A stretch of DNA of 64,000 bases from CAVRUD01 sp963849635 (GCA_963849635.1 CAWKIA010000018.1:558001-622000); one strand, 5' to 3'; numbered from the stretch's first letter, positions 41,364 through 51,716 are shown. The notes: generated by a model not told the origin, from the letters alone. Numbers and translations are program-made.

Positions 41364-42590
41364 ATGTCCCAGGTCGCCGATCGCTCGACCCGGCTCCAGC
41401 ATTTGCTCTCCAAGCGCGCGGCGGACCTCCCGTCAAAGCCTCGACTGGATGCAACCCAGGCGGCTAACCACATCTCCTTCACCTATGGATTCCCCGACCC
41501 GACGTCGCTCCCTTCCGATCAGGTGGCAGAAGCCACGGTGCGCGCCCTTAAAGCGCGGGGGCATGAAGCCCTCCAGTACGGTGACGCCAAGGGCTATGCC
41601 GGCCTGATCGATGAGTTGACGAAGAAGCTGAATCGCGATCAAGGCCTTAACGCCAGTCGCGAGAATATGCTCCTCACCGCTGGCGGCTCGCAGGCCCTGG
41701 CACTGGTCCTCGATGCGCTGGTCGACTGGGGCGATACCGTCATCACTGAAGAGCCGACCTGGATGGGCGCGGTGCGGGCATTCAAGAACGTCGGCGCGCA
41801 GCCGGTCGCCGTGCCCGTCGACGACCAGGGCATGGACGCCGACGCTCTGGAAGAGGTGCTCAAGGACCTCAAAGCCAAGGGGATTACCCCGAAGCTCATC
41901 TACATCATCGTCAACTTCCAGAACCCCGCTGGCGTGACCACCACCCTGGAGCGACGCAAGAAGATCGTCGCGCTGGCCCAGGAATACGGGACCATGATCC
42001 TGGAGGACGACGCCTACTACGACCTGCGCTTCGAGGGCGAATTCCTTCCGCCGCTTTACGCGCTCGATGACAGCGGCTGCGTCCTCTACCTGGGGACCTT
42101 GTCGAAGATTATGGGCGCCGGCATGCGGATCGGCTGGCTGGTCGGCCCCGCGGACATGATCATGCGCCTGGCTGTCCTCAAGATCGACGGCGGGACGAAT
42201 GTCTTCGGCTCCCACGTCGCCGCCGAGTGGCTCCCTGAGCACCTCGATAACCACATCAAGCAACTTCGGGAGATCTATCACCGCCGCCGCGACTTGATGA
42301 TCGCCGCCCTAGAGAAGCACATGCCCAAGGGCGTGACCTGGTCCAATCCGGAAGGCGGCTTTTTCATCTGGATGACCTTGCCGGAAGGACTGGACGGCGA
42401 AGTACTTGGAACACAGGCCAAGGAGCGCGGCGTGGTCATACTCCCGGGCGGGGGCTGCTTTGTGTCAGACAAGGGAGCGAACACCGTTCGCCTTTCCTAC
42501 TCCTACGCTCAGGATGACCAGATCGAGCCCGGTATCAAGACGCTGGCCGAGATCATCGAGGGCGACTTGCTGGAAACCGGTCGGGCATAG
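41364..42590 (+). CDS. PLP-dependent aminotransferase, LysN/MocR-like class I-II
   Basis: The 408-residue fold-type I enzyme has YGFPDPTSLP, LQYGDAKGYAGL, an N-terminal-half block GGSQALALV, the NFQNPAGVT motif and the PLP lysine in GTLSKIMGAGMRIGW. These are typical of 2-aminoadipate and aromatic/branched-chain aminotransferases; the substrate is not fixed by sequence. ATG 41364 follows GAGGAGG by 10 bases; the frame opens further upstream without a site. The amidase gene follows after 50 bases in the same direction, so the two may act on one amino-acid or amide pathway. Confidence 0.88.
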   Translation: MSQVADRSTRLQHLLSKRAADLPSKPRLDATQAANHISFTYGFPDPTSLPSDQVAEATVRALKARGHEALQYGDAKGYAGLIDELTKKLNRDQGLNASRENMLLTAGGSQALALVLDALVDWGDTVITEEPTWMGAVRAFKNVGAQPVAVPVDDQGMDADALEEVLKDLKAKGITPKLIYIIVNFQNPAGVTTTLERRKKIVALAQEYGTMILEDDAYYDLRFEGEFLPPLYALDDSGCVLYLGTLSKIMGAGMRIGWLVGPADMIMRLAVLKIDGGTNVFGSHVAAEWLPEHLDNHIKQLREIYHRRRDLMIAALEKHMPKGVTWSNPEGGFFIWMTLPEGLDGEVLGTQAKERGVVILPGGGCFVSDKGANTVRLSYSYAQDDQIEPGIKTLAEIIEGDLLETGRA

Positions 42591-42640
42591 CTCATTCCGC
42601 AAGCCACTGGGCCGCGGTTCGCGTCGACGGAGACGAGGCA

Positions 42641-44122
42641 ATGGCCAGCGACTCGACGTTCCAGGCGCCTTGCGATCACTTTTCGGGTGCAGCACGTCTT
42701 GCAGCCGCGATTAGAAATGGGGAGACCTCCAGCAGTGAACTGCTGGAGGTCTACATTAATCGGATCGAGCGCTTCAATCCCGGCATCAATGCGGTCGTCA
42801 CGCTTGATGCGGACGTTGCACGGTCACAGGCGGACGCAGCCGACATGGCTATTCGCGCTGGTGGTGCGGTCGGGCCGCTCCATGGACTTCCCATCACTAT
42901 TAAGGACTGCCTGGCCACCGCTGGTCTGCGCACGACCTGCGGGGCAAGTGAGCTAGCCGACTACGTGCCCACAGACGACGCAACGGCTGTCGCACGCTTG
43001 AAAGCCGCCGGGGCGATCGTCATCGGGAAGACGAACCTGCCGAAGTTTGCTGGCGACTCCCAGTCATACAACGACCTCTTTGGAACCACGAACAACCCTT
43101 GGGACGTATCTCGAACCCCGGGCGGCTCCTCCGGCGGGTCGGCTGCGGCCATCGCCGCCGGTCTCTCCGCGCTGGAGCTCGGCAGCGACCTTGGTGGATC
43201 ACTGCGGATTCCGGCTCACTTCACGGGGACCTACACCCTTAAGCCGACGTACGGGATCATCCCGCAGCAGGGCCACATCCCCCCTCCACCTGGCACTTCG
43301 TCCGAACCTGATATCGGCACGATCGGTCCAATTGCGCGATCGGCGGTGGATCTCGACATAGCCCTATCCGTAATGGCGGGTCCGGATGCTGCCCTTGGAG
43401 TCGGCTGGAAGCTTCATCTGCCAGACGCCATCAAAGGTAGTTTCCGGGACATTCGCATCGCGGCCTGGATCGACGATCCGTACAGTCCCATTGATGCCGA
43501 AATCCTCGCCCGTTATCGCCAACTCATCGAGGAGTTACGAGCTTCTGGCGCTACCGTCACCGAGACGGCCGGACCGGTTCCGCTCGCCGACGGCCATGCT
43601 CTCTCCCAACAACTTATCCAGGGAGGCATCTCTCCGTGGATACCTGACGAAGGATATCGAGCACTGGCGAGTCGCGCGACGTCTGCCGCCGCGGATGATG
43701 ATGCCCCACAGATCCGGTTCGCCCGTAACATCACGCAGACGGCCCGCGATCTGCTCAACGCTCGGGAAACTCGCGGCAGGCAGAAGGCGGAGTGGGCAGG
43801 GTTCTTCCGGACGTACGACGTGCTCCTATGTCCGGTTACGCCAACCCCGGCCATACCCCACGATCACAATCCAGATGTAGATGCCCGCACGATTCTCGTC
43901 AACGGCGAGTCGCGACCGTATGGGGACCAGTTTGCCTGGCTGCAGGCGATCGGCGCGGTTCACTTGCCGGTTGTCGTGGCGCCGGCTGGGCTAACGCCAG
44001 GCGGATTGCCGGTCGGCATCCAGATCGTCGCCGCCGAGTTCGGCGACCGCACGGCGATTGATTTCGCCCGCCGGATGCAAAAGGTGATCGGTGGTTTCCA
44101 GGCGCCACCAGGGTTCGAGTGA
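42641..44122 (+). CDS. Amidase (amidase signature family)
   Basis: This cytoplasmic enzyme hydrolyses amide bonds with a Ser-cisSer-Lys triad. Lys88 (LPITIKD), Ser163 in GGSSGG and Ser187 in GSDLGGSLRIPA are seen with normal spacing (24 residues between the serines). The 493-residue length is normal for a stand-alone amidase. No gatB or gatC is near, so it is not clearly GatA. GGAGACGAGG precedes ATG 42641. It lies 18 bases from the convergent secreted-protein gene. Confidence 0.9.
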   Translation: MASDSTFQAPCDHFSGAARLAAAIRNGETSSSELLEVYINRIERFNPGINAVVTLDADVARSQADAADMAIRAGGAVGPLHGLPITIKDCLATAGLRTTCGASELADYVPTDDATAVARLKAAGAIVIGKTNLPKFAGDSQSYNDLFGTTNNPWDVSRTPGGSSGGSAAAIAAGLSALELGSDLGGSLRIPAHFTGTYTLKPTYGIIPQQGHIPPPPGTSSEPDIGTIGPIARSAVDLDIALSVMAGPDAALGVGWKLHLPDAIKGSFRDIRIAAWIDDPYSPIDAEILARYRQLIEELRASGATVTETAGPVPLADGHALSQQLIQGGISPWIPDEGYRALASRATSAAADDDAPQIRFARNITQTARDLLNARETRGRQKAEWAGFFRTYDVLLCPVTPTPAIPHDHNPDVDARTILVNGESRPYGDQFAWLQAIGAVHLPVVVAPAGLTPGGLPVGIQIVAAEFGDRTAIDFARRMQKVIGGFQAPPGFE

Positions 44123-44140
44123 ATTGACCGTCACGCTAAA

Positions 44141-45793
44141 CTAGCGGGCGGTCCCCGGTCCCTCGGACCCGTCTCCTTCCGGAAAGGGCAGCGGTTGACC
44201 GTCGGAGCCGTCGCTGCTCTGGATCATCGGCCCCTGGGAGCCGTCGCCCTGACCACCGTTTGGCATGGGCCCGACGATCTCCGCCGGCTCGTCGGCGGGT
44301 GAATCCGCGCCGCCGTCAGCACGAAATGGGAATGGGCCACCGGTGCCATCCTGTTCCAGACGACCGTTCAACGAAGGTAGGGGACGTCGAGCCGGCGGCT
44401 CTCCAGGCTGGATGGTCACGGAGCATTCGGCCAGGGCAGTGCCGTCCGGGTGGGTGAGGAAGAACCGGCCCTCGGTCGTACCTGTCACGGTTGGCGCTCG
44501 CCAATGGATGAACATGCTCTCATCCCGTTCGACGCCGCCGATGAGCGCTGGCCCGCCGTCGACCTCAGGATCGAACACTCGATTGCCGGGCTCGTCCGGC
44601 CAGCCGCCGAGCGTGGAGTTCACGATCGCGGGAATGACGCCTTCGATCTTGATCGGCATCAAACGGCCGCTGTAGGCAACCGTCGGGCAACTCATTGCGA
44701 TATCGCCGGTCAGATTGGACGTCGTCATGCCGGGGCTGACAGGGCCCGGCGCCGGGCTGCCGGTGCCATCGCCTTCATCCACGTCTGGTAACGACAGGTT
44801 CGTCCCGCCAAGTCCATCTGGATCCGGTTCTATTCCGGTGGCGCCAGAGGCCAGAACCTGGGTTGATGCGGTCGCCAGCAACTGCCCATTGGCTGGATCG
44901 AGGAGGACGAAACTCAGGGTTTGATCCGATTCGACCACAGGCGCTTCCCAGCGTACCGAGAAGCCGCCCACGCCATCGTAGGTCCGGGTGCCGGTATCAG
45001 AGAAGACTCCGGCATCAGCCTGAAGGGTGGCGCCGGAGATGCCTTCAACGGCAATGGTCGTTGCCTCTCCGGAGACCACCACTTCCGGCGCGACGACGAT
45101 GGGAGCGGGCGCTGGCGCGGTCGTTCCGGTACCATCTTCTCCGGGCGCACCGCCGAGATCTGGAGTACTCGGAGAACCACTTCCCGGGTCAGGGCTAACA
45201 GGTGGAGGCTCCGCGGGCGTCGAAGGAACAAATCGGGTCAGGGCATTGGCGACCGCGAGACTATCTGTGCCGGTCAGCCCCTTACTACTGACCATGTAGA
45301 CGACACCACCTGACTCCCACCAGATCGTGTCATAGATGGGGGTCAGGTCCCGATAGGCCTGATTTCCCCGGACGCTAGCGTTGGCGACGAGCGGCACGTT
45401 CAGATCGTAGGCAGAGCCATCGGGAATATCGCCGCCGACCTCTCCTCTAATCTCGAGAAAGGTCGGCGCGCCCCCGTAGATCACCCAATACAGGCTGTAG
45501 TAGCCACCGGCGGCGTAGATATTCGGCTCTCCGCCGAACGGACCGGGAACAGCACCTGGAACCAACACCGGGAAGTCAAGATCGAGCCGGGCCGCGGACT
45601 CGGCACTGAGCCAATCCGGGGTCGCCTGCGCCGATTGCGCCACTTGGGGTGTCGTTGGGAATGCCGGGGCGGCGCCGACTGGCCGTTGAATAGACGTGAG
45701 GGGGATAGTCAGGAGCATGGCAGCAAGCAGAACGACGGTCCTGGATCGCACCGAGACCGCTCGATCGATCGCCGGTTGGCCCCGTTTCCGCAC
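44141..45793 (-). CDS. Secreted low-complexity protein of unknown function
   Basis: The 550-residue protein begins with a basic region and a signal peptide (about 18-42, ending GAAPA). A folded block (about 60-185; NIYAAGGYYSLYWVIYGGAPTFLEI) is followed by a Gly/Pro/Ser/Thr/Asp-rich linker, an Ig-like block (about 235-320), a second one (about 365-475; ends RFFLTHPDGTALAECSVTIQPGE) and a Gly/Asp/Ser tail. GTG 45793 follows GGGGGAG by 7 bases. I do not recognise a family. The preceding gene, 170 bases away and in the same direction, is the Ser/Thr kinase with an external tail, so the two may belong to one surface-sensing unit. Confidence 0.7.
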   Translation of the reverse strand: MRKRGQPAIDRAVSVRSRTVVLLAAMLLTIPLTSIQRPVGAAPAFPTTPQVAQSAQATPDWLSAESAARLDLDFPVLVPGAVPGPFGGEPNIYAAGGYYSLYWVIYGGAPTFLEIRGEVGGDIPDGSAYDLNVPLVANASVRGNQAYRDLTPIYDTIWWESGGVVYMVSSKGLTGTDSLAVANALTRFVPSTPAEPPPVSPDPGSGSPSTPDLGGAPGEDGTGTTAPAPAPIVVAPEVVVSGEATTIAVEGISGATLQADAGVFSDTGTRTYDGVGGFSVRWEAPVVESDQTLSFVLLDPANGQLLATASTQVLASGATGIEPDPDGLGGTNLSLPDVDEGDGTGSPAPGPVSPGMTTSNLTGDIAMSCPTVAYSGRLMPIKIEGVIPAIVNSTLGGWPDEPGNRVFDPEVDGGPALIGGVERDESMFIHWRAPTVTGTTEGRFFLTHPDGTALAECSVTIQPGEPPARRPLPSLNGRLEQDGTGGPFPFRADGGADSPADEPAEIVGPMPNGGQGDGSQGPMIQSSDGSDGQPLPFPEGDGSEGPGTAR

Positions 45794-45964
45794 CCCGGAA
45801 CTCCCCCGTTACCCATGCCCGGTCTGGCCAAGACCGAGGGCTGTCGACGACCGACAACTCAATCAGTATCTGAGTTCTACAGGGTACCACCCTACGCCGG
45901 CGCCATTCGAATACGAATGCGCAAAATGAAGCGCAACGACATCCGCGCGGATGGCTTGGCAAAG

Positions 45965-48092
45965 CTATCGGGGAGCAATTGTCGGCTCCGATTGACCAAA
46001 GTCAGGAGACTGAGTCTCCTCGTCCACGATCGCCGCATCGGGCTCACTGTCCGACCCAACAACAGAGTCCAGGGCAGCGCCTTTCGGCGTGATGGTTATG
46101 TCACCAAGAAGAATTGTCGCTCGGCCGTCCGCGTTGCCACTTGAATCTATTGCCGTAGCCACGATCTGGTTGTTGCCGACGGCGAGCGCTTCCACGGGAA
46201 CCGACACTTCGACGATACTCCAGCCCTCGCCTCCAGCCGTTAGGTCCAATGGCTGGCCCATCCCCGCATCGTTCACCGCGACCATCAGCTCGCCCGGGCG
46301 GGAATTCGCGTCCTCCAACCGGACTTCGATCTCGATCATCACTCCGTCACCTGGCACCGTCGCGAGCCCAAACACGGCGGTGGCCACGGCATCGTCGTCG
46401 GAGGACGTGTCGATCTCGGTAACTTCACGGGGTTCACCGTTGTCCCCATCGCTCCCGTCATCGTCGAACTCGAGTTCCCGCCCCTCCCGTCCATTGATTG
46501 GCGGGGATAAGAATCTCGTCCGCGTCTTGTCCGTCGCCACTACCGGTTGGCTGACCCGGGTCCTCGTCAACAGGCTCGGTTGGAGGATCGGGGACGTCAG
46601 TAGGTTCCTCCTCGACCGGGACAGGTGTCTCGGTCGGCGGCTCGGGTGTGTCGGTTGGCTCCGGCGTCTCGGTTGGCGGAACGTCGGGCTCCTCCGTTGG
46701 TGTCTGAGGCAGCTCAACCGTCGGTCGCGGCGCAATCGACGGTGCGGGAGTCTCTGTGGATTCCTCCTCGGGTTCTTCGGTTTCAGTAGGTTCAGGCCGC
46801 TCCGGAGTCTCCTCCTCGTCGCCCGCGTCAGATTCGACCCCGGTGGGGGTCGGCTGCGCCGGACTACTCCGAACTGTTGCCGTTGGCTCGGAATCGCCGT
46901 CCCCGCCCCATAGTCCAAGCGGGTCGCCATCTAGCAGGCCGGACGCCGCCACTGCCGCGATGGCCAGGACGGCGATGACGGCAAAAGCTAGGGCGAGACT
47001 ACGTCCCCATCGCGAGGGCCGCGGTCGGTCGCCTGCCGCCTGGGCTGGCGGTGGAGGCCTGCGTGGCGGAGCCCCGCCGCTCCCCCGGGCACGCGCTCCA
47101 TCGACTGGCGGCGAAACGACCGTGTCGGCGCGCCGTGTTGGCAAGCCTGGCGAGGCGACTATGGTCGCGGCCGCAGCGCCTTCAGTCCTGATCGGCGCCG
47201 TGATGCCGCTCCCCCGCGGCGAGCCCGTCAGGGCATCGCTCATCGCCGCGGCCGACGGGAAGCGAGCACCCGGCTCCTTCTCCATCGCCCGCAACACGAC
47301 AGCGTCCAGCCACGGTGGGATTTGGGCGTCCGGGGCGGCAGCGCTTGGGGAAGTGGGCTGTTCCTGGATGTGGGCAAGCAGAATGGCCATCGCGTGCCCA
47401 CGATTGAACGGCAACCTGCCCGTTATCAGCTCGTAGAGGACGACGCCGACGGCGTAGACATCGGTGGCGGGTGAAACATCCCCGCCCTGAGCCTGTTCCG
47501 GCGCCATGTATGACGCCGTGCCGATCGCATCGCCATGTGTGGTCACGCGGGTAGCGAGTTCCTGATGGGCGATGCCGAAGTCAGTGATCCGGATCAGCCC
47601 ATCACGGCCGAGGAGCACGTTCTGGGGCTTGACGTCCCGGTGCACGATCCCGGCCCGGTGGATCTCTTCCAGACCGCGCAGGATCTCCCTGGTGTTGTGG
47701 ATTGCCTCCGGGATGGGAACTCGACCACGGCGGACGATCACTTGCTTGAGGTCTTCGCCGGCGACGAATTGCAGAGCGATGAAGAAGCTGCCGTCCTGGG
47801 TGCCGTAGTCATAGACGGCGACCACGTTCGGGTGGCTGACGGCGGCAGAGATGCGCGCCTCGCGCTCAAAGCGGTCGACGAGAGCAGGGTCCCCCGCGAA
47901 CTGGGTCCGCAGGACCTTAAGGGCAACCGTGCGCCCCAGGAGCAGATCCTGCCCCTCGTAGGTCTCCGCCCAACCACCTTCGCCGATGAGCCTGCCGACC
48001 AGGTAGCGGTCACCGAACCTGGTGCCCGTCGCCCAGCCCCGCGAACCGGAACTGATTGGTCCCGGGTATCCGATCTGACCGTTATCCGTCAC
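45965..48092 (-). CDS. Transmembrane Ser/Thr protein kinase with extracellular Pro/Thr/Glu linker and C-terminal domain (one frameshift)
   Basis: The cytoplasmic kinase domain (about 27-290) has all key residues: Gly loop IGEGGWAET, Lys59 in VALKVL, catalytic Asp153 in HRDVKPQN, DFG at 171-173 and MAPEQ. A basic Pro-rich stretch leads to one membrane helix (365-387). Outside lie about 120 residues of Pro/Thr/Glu repeats and a C-terminal beta-sandwich-like domain (ELEFDDDGSDG... to ATAIDSSGNADGRATILLGDITITPKG), a shape seen in carbohydrate-binding modules. No PASTA repeats are present. The outer domain is in another frame, joined near 46485 in a G-rich run; removing one base gives 708 residues. 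It probably senses a cell-wall or surface glycan. Confidence 0.86.
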
Positions 48093-48312
48093 TCGCCCAC
48101 CACACCGTCAATCCCCACCGCTTGCTGAAACGCATACCGCCCGGAATTGGGTTCGCGGAAAACCGCAAGCCGCCAAGGGTGACCTGAGTCCGTGGTCTAC
48201 GCAACTCCGACGCCACCCGTTACGCGATGACCTTTTGCAGTCGAACACAAAGTTTGGGAAGCTATGGCCCGGAGACAGGAATAATCAGATCACGGTCAGG
48301 GGTGCACTCCAG

Positions 48313-49641
48313 ATGCTGCGGCTCAGGCTCCCGTCGATTCCGCTCGAAGGGGAGCGCCGTGCCATCTTTGGTTGGAATTGCCTCCTCATCTTCGTCAACC
48401 AGCTCGGATTCGGCTTGATCGTGCCCGTTGTGCCGCTCTACGCCGAGAGTTACGGTGTCGATGCCACGGCAATCGGCCTGACGATCGCGGTCTATGGACT
48501 CGCCCGCTTCCTGATCGCCATTCCCGCCAGCCGAATCGCGGATCAGTACGGGCGGCGGTGGACGCTCCTGCTCGGGGGTTTGCTGACCGTGGTCGGCAAT
48601 CTCGCCTGCGCGGTCGCCCCCGACTACTGGATCTTCCTCCTGGCCAGATTCGTCGCCGGTGCCGGTGCGTCAATGGTCCTGACCGGCGGGCAAATCATTC
48701 TGGCGGACATCTCGCCGCCCCATGTCCGCGGCCGGGTGATGGCAACGTACCAGGGGGTGTTCCTGTTCGCGGTCGGCGCCGGGGCCTTTCCGGGCGGCTT
48801 CCTCGCCAGCCGGTTTGGCCTGGAAACGCCATTCATCGCCTATTCAATTCTCGCGGGGTTCGTCAGTTTCCTGGCTTGGAACCGAGTTCCGGAGACACGA
48901 GACCTGCGCAAGCGCACCGCCACCGCCGCCACCAACGCCGCCGCGTCGATAGCGGCGGCGGCAACGCCCTTCTGGCAGCAGATGCGGGTCGTTTGGGGGA
49001 CACCCGGGCTCCTCTGGATCGGGTTCGTCAGTTTCACCGCGTTCTTCGCCAGAACCGGTGGGCTGTTCAATGTCGTTCCACTTCTGGCCGAAGACGAAAT
49101 GCACCTTTCGCCGAGCCAGATCGGTTTCGGCCTCGGGCTGATCAGCATTGCGGGCCTGCTCTTCACCATTCCGACCGGCATCCTCGTCGACCGACTGGGC
49201 CGTAAGCCGGTGATTGTTCCCTCGGCGCTGTTGTCGGCGACGGCGATGCTCGTCTTTGCGTTCGCTCCGAATTTCGGCTGGTACATCGTCGCTTGCGCCT
49301 GGTGGGGTACGGCATCTGGGATCAGCGGCGCGGCCACGGCTGCCTACGCGGCCGACACCGCCCGAGCCGGAGAGACCGCCGCGACGATGGGCGGGTACCG
49401 GATGATCGCCGACAGCGGCTACGTGCTCGGCCCGCTGCTGCTGGGCGCCATCGCCGACGTCGGCACACCCGAAGCCGCATTGTGGTTCTGTACAGTCCTT
49501 TCGGTCATCGCGGGGATCGGCTTCTGGCGATTTGCCCCAGAGACCTTTCCGCGCTCCCTTGGCCGAGATGAACCGCCACCTGAGCACGGGCCTCGAACTG
49601 TCCCGCCGGTCCCGAGCATGCCTGGCTCACCAGCGCCGTAA
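48313..49641 (+). CDS. Major facilitator superfamily transporter
   Basis: The protein (about 442 residues) has 12 predicted membrane helices with the MFS loop motif after helix 2 (SRIADQYGRRW) and its repeat after helix 8 (GILVDRLGRKP). The pattern resembles drug:H+ antiporters (DHA1 type), so export of a small toxic compound is the best guess. ATG 48313 starts just before the first helix; the frame is open to 48235 and the ribosome site is weak for both. It diverges from the kinase gene. Confidence 0.85.
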   Translation: MLRLRLPSIPLEGERRAIFGWNCLLIFVNQLGFGLIVPVVPLYAESYGVDATAIGLTIAVYGLARFLIAIPASRIADQYGRRWTLLLGGLLTVVGNLACAVAPDYWIFLLARFVAGAGASMVLTGGQIILADISPPHVRGRVMATYQGVFLFAVGAGAFPGGFLASRFGLETPFIAYSILAGFVSFLAWNRVPETRDLRKRTATAATNAAASIAAAATPFWQQMRVVWGTPGLLWIGFVSFTAFFARTGGLFNVVPLLAEDEMHLSPSQIGFGLGLISIAGLLFTIPTGILVDRLGRKPVIVPSALLSATAMLVFAFAPNFGWYIVACAWWGTASGISGAATAAYAADTARAGETAATMGGYRMIADSGYVLGPLLLGAIADVGTPEAALWFCTVLSVIAGIGFWRFAPETFPRSLGRDEPPPEHGPRTVPPVPSMPGSPAP

Positions 49642-49696
49642 CCCCCTCTTTGTGCAACATACACAGTGCGTCGTGTCTCCACTGAAGGGAAGTACC

Positions 49697-49725
49697 TTGC
49701 ACCGTGGAAATCGACATCCTATAGT
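49697..49725 (+). promoter_or_regulatory. Promoter of the first peptide ABC operon
   Basis: TTGCAC (49697-49702) and TATAGT (49720-49725) are separated by exactly 17 bases. Transcription would begin about 190 bases before the binding-protein start. Confidence 0.55.
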
Positions 49726-49920
49726 GTCGCGGCTTACCGCGATCCCACAACCGAGTCCGACGACAACGTTGGAGGGGCAGGTGCAGTTCCCCACTTCGGC
49801 GTTTCAAGCTAGTCGCAGCACAGTTCCATTCCAGAGTCACCGGGGCGTTGGTTGGATCGCAGATCCACCATGCACCGTTTCGTGGGCGTATTCGGGCTAT
49901 CAAGGCACCAGGAGGGCTGC

Positions 49921-51639
49921 ATGACCGACTTTCGACGGACCGGCTACTTTGCGTCAGCGTTGTCTGGCCGGCTCGACCGCCGGACCGTTCTGTCCCACGG
50001 GCTGAAACTCGGGCTGGCCACACCGGTGATCACGGCCCTGATGGCGAAAGCTCCTGAAGCATCGGCTGGGCCGGCGGTGAGTGGACGCCGCCTGCCGCTT
50101 CGACAAGAGGGCGGCAGCGGTACGCTGACGGTCATCAGTGGCATCGATGTCGCCGAGCTAGATCCGCAATATGCCTATAGCAGCCGGGCATCGCTCATCT
50201 TCCTGGCGACATACGAGATGCTGATCCAGTACAAAGGCAGTTTCACCGACCAGTACGACCCGATGCTTGCCCAATCCTGGGAGAGCAACGAAGACGGCTC
50301 CTCGTACACCTTCCATCTGGCTCCAAACGCCGTCTTCCACGACGGCTCACCCTGCGATGCCCAGGCCGTCAAGGACTCTTACACGCGCTACATCGAGATG
50401 GGCGCCGCGGTGGCGGACGTGCTCAAGCGGTTCATGACTGACCCAGAGCGGATGACTGTCGTCGACCCAGCCACGATTCGGTTCGACCTCGAACGTCCGC
50501 AGCCGCTCTTCCTGGCTGCGATGGCCTCCGAGTACGGCCCATTCGTGGTCAATCCCCGGGTGATCGACGCGAACAAGACGGACGAGGATCCGTTCGCGCA
50601 CGAGTGGTTGAAGTTCAACATGGAGGGGGCCGGAACCGGTCCTTACACCCTGAGCGAAAATCTACCCGGCGAGCGCCAGGTCCTGACCCGTTTCCCCGAC
50701 TACCACGGCGGATTCACCGGCACTGAATTCGAGGAGATCGTCATCCGGATCGTGCCTGAAAACGCGACCCGGCGCCTGCTCCTGGAGCAGGGCGAGGGCG
50801 ACGCGCTGACCTTCGACCTCACGCCCGACGACGTCGAGGCATTGAAGCAGAACTCAGACCTGCAGGTCCTGACCTATGACACCACCCGGGTCGGCTGGAT
50901 CATCATGAACGTGGCCCGCTTGAAGACCAAGGAGGTCCGGCAAGGCTTCTCGTACGCCTATCCGTATCAAGAGGTCCTTGATGGCGTTTACAAGGGATTG
51001 CTGAAGCGATCGGGGCCACTACCCGACACCGTGCGCGGCTTCGATCCGAACGTGTTCCTCTATCAGACCGATCTCACGAAGGCAAAGGAATTGATCCTCT
51101 CTGGCGGGTTCGCCGAGGGTGATTCCTTTGAATACATCTTCACCGCCGGTGACGAACCGGAGCGCACCGCGGCCCAGCTGTTTCAAGCAAATCTTCAGCA
51201 GATCGGCTTCGACCTGGAGATCAGTGAGATCGAAGGCGGCGCTCAGGAGGATCTCATCTACGGAGATATGCCTGCCGACGAGCAGCCGCATTTCATCGGT
51301 TCCTGGGCATGGTGGCCTGACTATAACGATCCGTACAACCAGTTCTACCCGAACTTCACCGAGGCGGCTAAGGATGGCGGTGGAAGCAACGCGGGCGACT
51401 GGGTCAACCCTCGGTTCGAGGAAATCATGGTCGAAGCCGCGAACTACTCTGACGAAGCCCGCCTTCAAGAACTTATGACCGAGGCGCAAAACATCCTGAC
51501 CGAGCAAGACCCGCCCTGCATCTATCAGGGACAAACGCTCATGTACACCATCCTGCGTTCAGATATTCAAGGCTACTTCAATAACCCGCTGTACCTCGGG
51601 TCCTACCCCTTCTACAAGATGTCCCGGACGGCGAGTTAG
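49921..51639 (+). CDS. ABC transporter substrate-binding protein, peptide/nickel (SBP_bac_5) family, operon 1
   Basis: The 572-residue exported protein would bind oligopeptides or similar ligands outside the membrane. The N-terminus has an arginine pair followed by a hydrophobic run (DRRTVL at 19-24, then LGLATPVITALMA), close to a Tat signal. Family 5 blocks are seen: DPQYAYSS, SWESNEDGSSYTFHLAPNAVFHDGSP, GTGPYTL, and late WPDYNDPYNQF. AGGAGGG precedes ATG 49921. A very long hairpin separates it from the permease genes, which suggests that it is made in excess. The ligand is unknown. Confidence 0.88.
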   Translation: MTDFRRTGYFASALSGRLDRRTVLSHGLKLGLATPVITALMAKAPEASAGPAVSGRRLPLRQEGGSGTLTVISGIDVAELDPQYAYSSRASLIFLATYEMLIQYKGSFTDQYDPMLAQSWESNEDGSSYTFHLAPNAVFHDGSPCDAQAVKDSYTRYIEMGAAVADVLKRFMTDPERMTVVDPATIRFDLERPQPLFLAAMASEYGPFVVNPRVIDANKTDEDPFAHEWLKFNMEGAGTGPYTLSENLPGERQVLTRFPDYHGGFTGTEFEEIVIRIVPENATRRLLLEQGEGDALTFDLTPDDVEALKQNSDLQVLTYDTTRVGWIIMNVARLKTKEVRQGFSYAYPYQEVLDGVYKGLLKRSGPLPDTVRGFDPNVFLYQTDLTKAKELILSGGFAEGDSFEYIFTAGDEPERTAAQLFQANLQQIGFDLEISEIEGGAQEDLIYGDMPADEQPHFIGSWAWWPDYNDPYNQFYPNFTEAAKDGGGSNAGDWVNPRFEEIMVEAANYSDEARLQELMTEAQNILTEQDPPCIYQGQTLMYTILRSDIQGYFNNPLYLGSYPFYKMSRTAS

Positions 51640-51716
51640 ACGTGAGACGTGAGACGTGAGACGTGAGACGTGAGTAAGACAAACCGTTCTACTCACGTCT
51701 CACGTCTCACGTCTCA
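51639..51716 (+). repeat. GACGTGA tandem repeats forming a perfect 27-bp hairpin
   Basis: Five copies of GACGTGA run from 51639 to 51673, starting in the stop codon of the binding-protein gene. TCACGTC copies follow in the inverse direction, so that 51650-51676 pairs perfectly with 51690-51716 around a 13-base loop. No T-run follows. It ends 20 bases before the DppB start. Confidence 0.9.

Noticed and set aside
48372..49205. A 277-codon plus-strand frame overlapping the MFS gene.
   Set aside because: Its translation is Arg/Pro/His-rich without membrane helices, and the MFS frame has all twelve helices and both loop motifs.
51639..51716. Short repeats considered as a CRISPR array.
   Set aside because: The unit is 7 bp, without spacers, and it is symmetric; it forms a hairpin and no cas gene is present.
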